From Clostridia bacterium (lineage in GTDB: Bacteria > Bacillota > Clostridia > Christensenellales > UBA3700): 28,041 nt of DNA. The notes under the pieces are model-generated. The model was not told the DNA's origin and ran no database searches. It saw nothing but the letters and a program-made list of their open reading frames with translations. Of this stretch, positions 24,155 to 28,041 are shown piece by piece. How positions within the stretch are numbered: position 1 is the stretch's first letter; each line of letters starts with the position of its first letter. Made by a program: the position numbers and the translations under genes. Location: positions 1 to 28,041 of the forward strand of contig CAAGRV010000119.1 in NCBI GenBank assembly GCA_900772745.1, given 5' to 3'.

Positions 24155-26092
24155 ATGGTAGAAACACAATCACAATTACCAATTTATTTGTTCCACGAAG
24201 GAACAAATCACAAAGCTTACAAGTATTTTAGTCCCCAACATATCAAGGACAAAGAAAAAGACGGCTGGCAATTTACCGTCTGGGCGCCACACGCACAAAG
24301 CGTAAGCGTCGTGGGCAATTTTAATGATTGGGATCGCAACGTCAATCCAATGACTGAGATTAGCGATGGTATTTGGCAAGTCTTCATCGAGAAATTGAAG
24401 AACTTTGAAATGTACAAATTCAGTATCGAAACGGCAAGCGGAGATATCAAGCTCAAAGCCGATCCGTACGCCAACCACTCCGAGACCACACCTGCTACTG
24501 CCTCCAAGATTTTTGAGAGCACATACAAGTGGGGGGACAAAAAGTGGCTCAAAGAAAGAGAAAATTATGACCCTTACCACACACCTATGAACATTTATGA
24601 GATGCACATGGGCAGTTGGATCAAGACCAAAGACGGTGACGTTTGCAACTATCGTGACATTGCAGACAAACTTGTCGAATACGTGCTTGATATGGGGTAT
24701 ACTCACGTAGAGATTTTGCCAATCACAGAATATCCTTACGACGGCAGTTGGGGTTATCAAGTGACTGGTATGTTTGCGCCAACATCTCGTTTTGGCACAC
24801 CAGATGATTTTAGGTATTTTGTGGACAAGTTGCACTCGGCTGGCATAGGAGTTTTCCTTGACTGGGTAGTAGCGCATTTTCCTAAGGACGCTCACGGACT
24901 ATTCGAGTTCGACGGCGAGCCATTGTACGAATATGGCAATTCATTCAAAGCAGAACACAAAGAATGGGGCACAATGGTATTTGACTATGGCAGAAAGGAA
25001 GTTTGTTCATTCTTGATTTCTTCTGCTGACTATTGGATCAACGAATTCCATATCGACGGCATAAGAGTAGACGCCGTGGCGTCAATGTTGTATCTCGACT
25101 ACAACCGCAAAGACGGCGAGTGGTTGCCAAATGTATTTGGTGGCAGTCACAACTTGGAGGCTATCGAGTTTTTGAAACAACTCAACACTTCGATTTTGAC
25201 CAGACACAAAGGCGTTGTGATGATTGCCGAAGAGTCTACCGCATTCCCAATGGTGACCAAACCAGCCGAGATGGGCGGACTTGGATTCAACTTCAAGTGG
25301 AATATGGGTTGGATGAACGATATGATAAGATATGTATCTGCCAATCCGTTCTTCCGCAAAGATATGCACAACAACATTACTTTTGCTATCACTTACGCAT
25401 ACAGCGAAAATTATATTTTGCCTCTATCTCACGACGAAGTAGTGCACGGCAAGTGCTCGCTTTTGTCCAAGATGCCGGGCGAATATGCCGACAAATTCGA
25501 GGGGCTCAAAGCCTTCTATGGTTTTATGATGGCTCACCCTGGCAAAAAGCTTTTGTTTATGGGTGGCGAGTTTGGACAATTCATCGAGTGGGATTATAAG
25601 AAACAACTTGACTGGTTCTTGCTCGACTATGAGAGTCATCGCAATCTTCGCAATTTTGTCAAAAAACTCAATACATATTACAAGAAAAACCCAGAAATGT
25701 ATGATTTGGACGTGTCGTTCGAGGGCTTCAAGTGGATATGTGTTGATGACAATACACAGAACATTGTATCTTTTGTTAGATATGATAGAGAGGGCAATTA
25801 TACCATAGCGGTAGTCAATTTTAGCCCAATCACTCGTACCCAATATTGTATGGGCGTGCCAGAGAACAAGAATTATCGAGTAGTGCTATCTAGCACTAGC
25901 AAAGAGTTCGGTGGCAGTGATGATATTTCTACCATCAAGTATTCGGCAAAGAAAGGCGGAATGCACGGTATGGATTATCATATCGAGATGACCATTCCTG
26001 GTAACAGCGTGACCTATCTCAAAGCTGTGGCAAAGAGAACAAACAAATCTACAAAAGAAACCAATAGCACTCAAAAATCAACAAAAAACTAA
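24155..26092 (+). CDS. glgB: 1,4-alpha-glucan branching enzyme
   Basis: 645 residues. It introduces alpha-1,6 branches into glycogen. A CBM48 domain occupies about residues 35-125 (FTVWAPHAQSVSVVGNFNDW). The GH13 barrel follows with EMHMGSW, nucleophile Asp306 (IDGIRVDAVASMLYLDY), acid/base Glu359 (MIAEEST), and Asp427 (LSHDEVVHGK). The C-terminal beta domain is followed by a Lys/Thr/Ser/Asn-rich tail of about 20 residues. Region I reads DWVVAHFP where DWVPAHFP or DWVPGHFP is usual (Val239 in place of Pro). It is the first gene of glgB-glgC-glgD. A separate extended -10 precedes glgC, so the cluster may be transcribed from two places. Confidence 0.96.
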   Translation: MVETQSQLPIYLFHEGTNHKAYKYFSPQHIKDKEKDGWQFTVWAPHAQSVSVVGNFNDWDRNVNPMTEISDGIWQVFIEKLKNFEMYKFSIETASGDIKLKADPYANHSETTPATASKIFESTYKWGDKKWLKERENYDPYHTPMNIYEMHMGSWIKTKDGDVCNYRDIADKLVEYVLDMGYTHVEILPITEYPYDGSWGYQVTGMFAPTSRFGTPDDFRYFVDKLHSAGIGVFLDWVVAHFPKDAHGLFEFDGEPLYEYGNSFKAEHKEWGTMVFDYGRKEVCSFLISSADYWINEFHIDGIRVDAVASMLYLDYNRKDGEWLPNVFGGSHNLEAIEFLKQLNTSILTRHKGVVMIAEESTAFPMVTKPAEMGGLGFNFKWNMGWMNDMIRYVSANPFFRKDMHNNITFAITYAYSENYILPLSHDEVVHGKCSLLSKMPGEYADKFEGLKAFYGFMMAHPGKKLLFMGGEFGQFIEWDYKKQLDWFLLDYESHRNLRNFVKKLNTYYKKNPEMYDLDVSFEGFKWICVDDNTQNIVSFVRYDREGNYTIAVVNFSPITRTQYCMGVPENKNYRVVLSSTSKEFGGSDDISTIKYSAKKGGMHGMDYHIEMTIPGNSVTYLKAVAKRTNKSTKETNSTQKSTKN

Positions 26093-26102
26093 AAATAAAT
26101 TT

Positions 26103-26111
26103 TGATATAAT
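26103..26111 (+). promoter_or_regulatory. Possible extended -10 promoter for glgC
   Basis: TGa-TATAAT, a perfect extended -10, 11 bases after the glgB stop. No -35 is recognisable at the right distance (the sequence there is A-rich). AGGGAGGG lies 5 bases before ATG 26146. Confidence 0.55.
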
Positions 26112-26145
26112 ACGATAAATATTCGCAATTATAGGGAGGGAATAG

Positions 26146-27330
26146 ATGTTTACAAGTAATAAAGAGTGTGTAGCCATGTTGTTGGCAGGCGGACAAGGCA
26201 CAAGATTGTATTCGCTCACCAGAGATTTGGCAAAACCAGCAGTATCTTTTGGTGGCAAGTACCGCATTATTGACTTTCCACTGTCCAACTGCATCAACTC
26301 CAACATTGATACGATAGGTGTATTGACCCAATACCAACCATTCTATCTGAACCAATATATTGGCAATGGTCAACCTTGGGACTTGGATAGACTCAATGGT
26401 GGTGTATTTGTTTTGCCACCATATATGAAGAACAAAGGCTCTGACTGGTACAAGGGCACTGCCAATGCTATCTATCAAAATATCCAATTCGTGGACAGAT
26501 TCAATCCACAATATGTGCTTATTTTGTCAGGTGATCATATCTACAAAATGGACTATTCTAAGATGCTAGACTATCACAAGGAAAAGGGAGCTGATTGTAC
26601 AATCGCAGTCATCAACGTGACCAAGGAAGAGGCTAGCCGTTTTGGTATTATGAACACCAATCCTGACAATTCGGTATACGAATTCGAAGAAAAGCCAAAG
26701 AATCCAAAGTCAACCAACGCCTCGATGGGTATCTACATATTCACTTGGGAAAAACTCCGCAAGTATTTGATTGAGGACGAAGAAGACAAGACTTCCAGCA
26801 ACGACTTTGGTAAGAATATTATTCCAAATATGCTCAAAGATGGTCAAAAGTTGTTCGCTTACAACTTCGAGGGCTATTGGAAAGACGTAGGTACAATTTC
26901 CAGTCTTTGGGAGGCGAATATGGACTTGCTCGACGAGGGCAGCGGTATGAATTTGTCTGACAATGGTTGGAAAATTTATGCAAGAAACACAGCCGAGCCA
27001 CCTCACTATGTGGGCGATGACGCAACTATCGAGAACAGCCTTGTGACCGAAGGTTGCGAAGTCAACGGCGTTGTGCGCAATTCGGTTATCTCGTCAGGTG
27101 TAAAGATTGGCAAGAATGTAGTCATCGAAGATTGCAACATTATGCCGAACGTAGTCATCGAAGATGGCGCAGAAATCAGATATACAATCGTAGGACCAAA
27201 TGCTCACATTGGCAAGAATGCCAAAGTAGGCGGTGTGTGCGACAAGGACAATTTGAAGATTGCTGTCGTAGGTCCAAATGCAGTTGTTGGTGAAGACCAA
27301 GTAGTGCCAATGGGCGAAATGGTTGATTAA
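26146..27330 (+). CDS. glgC: Glucose-1-phosphate adenylyltransferase, catalytic subunit
   Basis: 394 residues. It makes ADP-glucose from glucose-1-phosphate and ATP, the committed step of glycogen synthesis. Motifs are [14 protein letters not shown] (12-25, pyrophosphorylase loop), [15 protein letters not shown] (30-44), [11 protein letters not shown] with Asp130, EFEEKPKNP, and GYWKDVGT. From about residue 290 the chain is a left-handed beta-helix of hexapeptide repeats ([32 protein letters not shown]). It is followed 12 bases later by glgD, with which it forms a heterotetramer in related Firmicutes. Confidence 0.96.
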   Translation: MFTSNKECVAMLLAGGQGTRLYSLTRDLAKPAVSFGGKYRIIDFPLSNCINSNIDTIGVLTQYQPFYLNQYIGNGQPWDLDRLNGGVFVLPPYMKNKGSDWYKGTANAIYQNIQFVDRFNPQYVLILSGDHIYKMDYSKMLDYHKEKGADCTIAVINVTKEEASRFGIMNTNPDNSVYEFEEKPKNPKSTNASMGIYIFTWEKLRKYLIEDEEDKTSSNDFGKNIIPNMLKDGQKLFAYNFEGYWKDVGTISSLWEANMDLLDEGSGMNLSDNGWKIYARNTAEPPHYVGDDATIENSLVTEGCEVNGVVRNSVISSGVKIGKNVVIEDCNIMPNVVIEDGAEIRYTIVGPNAHIGKNAKVGGVCDKDNLKIAVVGPNAVVGEDQVVPMGEMVD

Positions 27331-27341
27331 GGGGGTAGAAA

Positions 27342-28025
27342 ATGAACAATATAATGAGTATTATTTTTGCAAGTGACAATGAGTCCAAGCTCAATGAACT
27401 TACTTTGCATCGTACCACAGCGTCTTTGCCAGTCGGCGGAAGATATAGATTTATTGACTTTACGCTATCCAACCTAGTCAACAGCCAAATCACCACAATC
27501 GGTATTATTACCAAGTCCAACTACTCGTCACTTATGGACCATATCCGTATGGGTAGAGATTGGGATCTCAACAGAAAAAACAGCGGTATCACAGTATTCC
27601 CACCATACGCTTCCAACACTTCCCGCAGTGTATCCAAGGGCAAAATCGAGGCTATGTACGGCATACTTGACTATATCGAAAAGGCGACCGAAGACTATGT
27701 TATTGTGACCAACAGCAACATAGCTGCCAACATTGACTTTGACGACGTGTACAACAAACATATCGAAACAGGCGCAGATATTACTATGCTATCTTATTTC
27801 GACAAGCCAACCAGCTCTCGCAGAGTTATCATCGAGAGTGACGAGACAGGTCGTGTGACTGGTAGCCGTATCACCCAAAACATAAGCGACAAGACAGAAG
27901 AGATTGGACTCAATATCTATTTGTTGAAGAAGTCACTTCTTATGGACCTCGTTACATCTTGCTATGAGAGAGGCGGTGTAGATTTCGAGAAGAGCATCAT
28001 TCAACAAAAGGTGGACGAGGTCCAT
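27342..28025 (+). CDS. glgD: GlgD, non-catalytic ADP-glucose pyrophosphorylase homologue, 3' truncated
   Basis: About 228 genuine residues of the usual 370 or so, cut by the end of the window. It begins at ATG 27342 after a G-rich ribosome site, 12 bases past glgC. It has the nucleotidyltransferase fold (SLPVGGRYRFIDFTLSNLVNS, MGRDWDLNRKNSGITVFPPY, GKIEAMYGILDYI). It lacks the GGxGTR loop: the N-terminus reads SIIFASDNESKLNELT. This is the GlgD hallmark, a regulatory partner that modulates GlgC. The frame runs to the last base, but the final codons (RSEEH) are encoded by adapter sequence and are not biological. Confidence 0.93.
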
Positions 28026-28041
28026 AGATCGGAAGAGCACA
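28026..28041 (+). other. Illumina TruSeq adapter remnant at contig end
   Basis: AGATCGGAAGAGCACA is identical to the first 16 bases of the standard TruSeq read-1 adapter. It sits flush with the end of the window, where an untrimmed adapter would appear. Confidence 0.93.

Noticed and set aside
1..28041. Mobile element, defence island or CRISPR in the window
   Set aside because: No transposase, integrase, restriction or Cas-like protein and no regular spaced direct repeats were seen. The gene content is mostly housekeeping.

Overview
This window looks like a chromosomal piece of a low-to-moderate GC Gram-positive bacterium. It is most likely an uncultured Clostridia-type gut organism, but the exact lineage cannot be fixed from sequence alone. 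The reasons are lipoproteins with Gram-positive signals, a glgB-glgC-glgD glycogen cluster (GlgD is typical of Firmicutes), a COG2509/HI0933 flavoprotein pair, a ClC transporter with a TrkA-C tail, and strong sigma-A promoters with almost invariant 17-bp spacers. There are 20 protein-coding genes (two cut by the window ends). I see no rRNA, tRNA, CRISPR array, insertion sequence or prophage. The last 16 bases match the Illumina TruSeq adapter, so the right edge is probably an untrimmed contig end and not genome.

Layout. 1-4240: a very large surface protein of alternating YDG-type and YGX-type (MBG) beta domains with a C-terminal membrane tail, followed by a small lipoprotein in the same operon and a terminator. 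4292-7084: two overlapping flavoprotein genes (HI0933/BaiN-like and COG2509). 7092-8904: a membrane-anchored BspA-like leucine-rich-repeat protein, then a terminator that works on both strands. 8920-11527: a divergent pair, an SDR oxidoreductase (minus) and a DEAD-box-type RNA helicase (plus), with overlapping promoters. 11527-15231: class II fructose-bisphosphate aldolase (minus), M29 aminopeptidase and GAPDH (plus), each with its own promoter and terminator. 15316-18560: a ClC antiporter (plus) and an ABC-F ATPase (minus), convergent on a shared terminator. 18587-21244: a ComF-type phosphoribosyltransferase and a GH13 oligo-1,6-glucosidase. 21376-23965: a polar amino-acid ABC transporter operon. 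24100-end: glgB, glgC and glgD (truncated).

How the genes fit together. FBA and GAPDH serve central glycolysis; GlgB, GlgC and GlgD make branched glycogen; the GH13 enzyme probably trims alpha-1,6-linked glucose oligomers. Together they suggest a saccharolytic organism that stores carbon. The MBG protein, LRR protein and lipoproteins belong to the cell surface.

Three observations stand out. (1) The amino-acid-binding lipoprotein appears circularly permuted: the segment that normally ends this family sits directly after its signal peptide and is missing from its C-terminus. (2) The partner ATPase carries a Lys-rich, probably helical insertion of about 65-75 residues between the Q-loop and the signature motif. 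(3) Four genes have a sigma-A -10 element exactly 6 nt before the ATG, which places the predicted transcription start on the A of the start codon. They appear to be leaderless, alongside neighbours with ordinary Shine-Dalgarno leaders.
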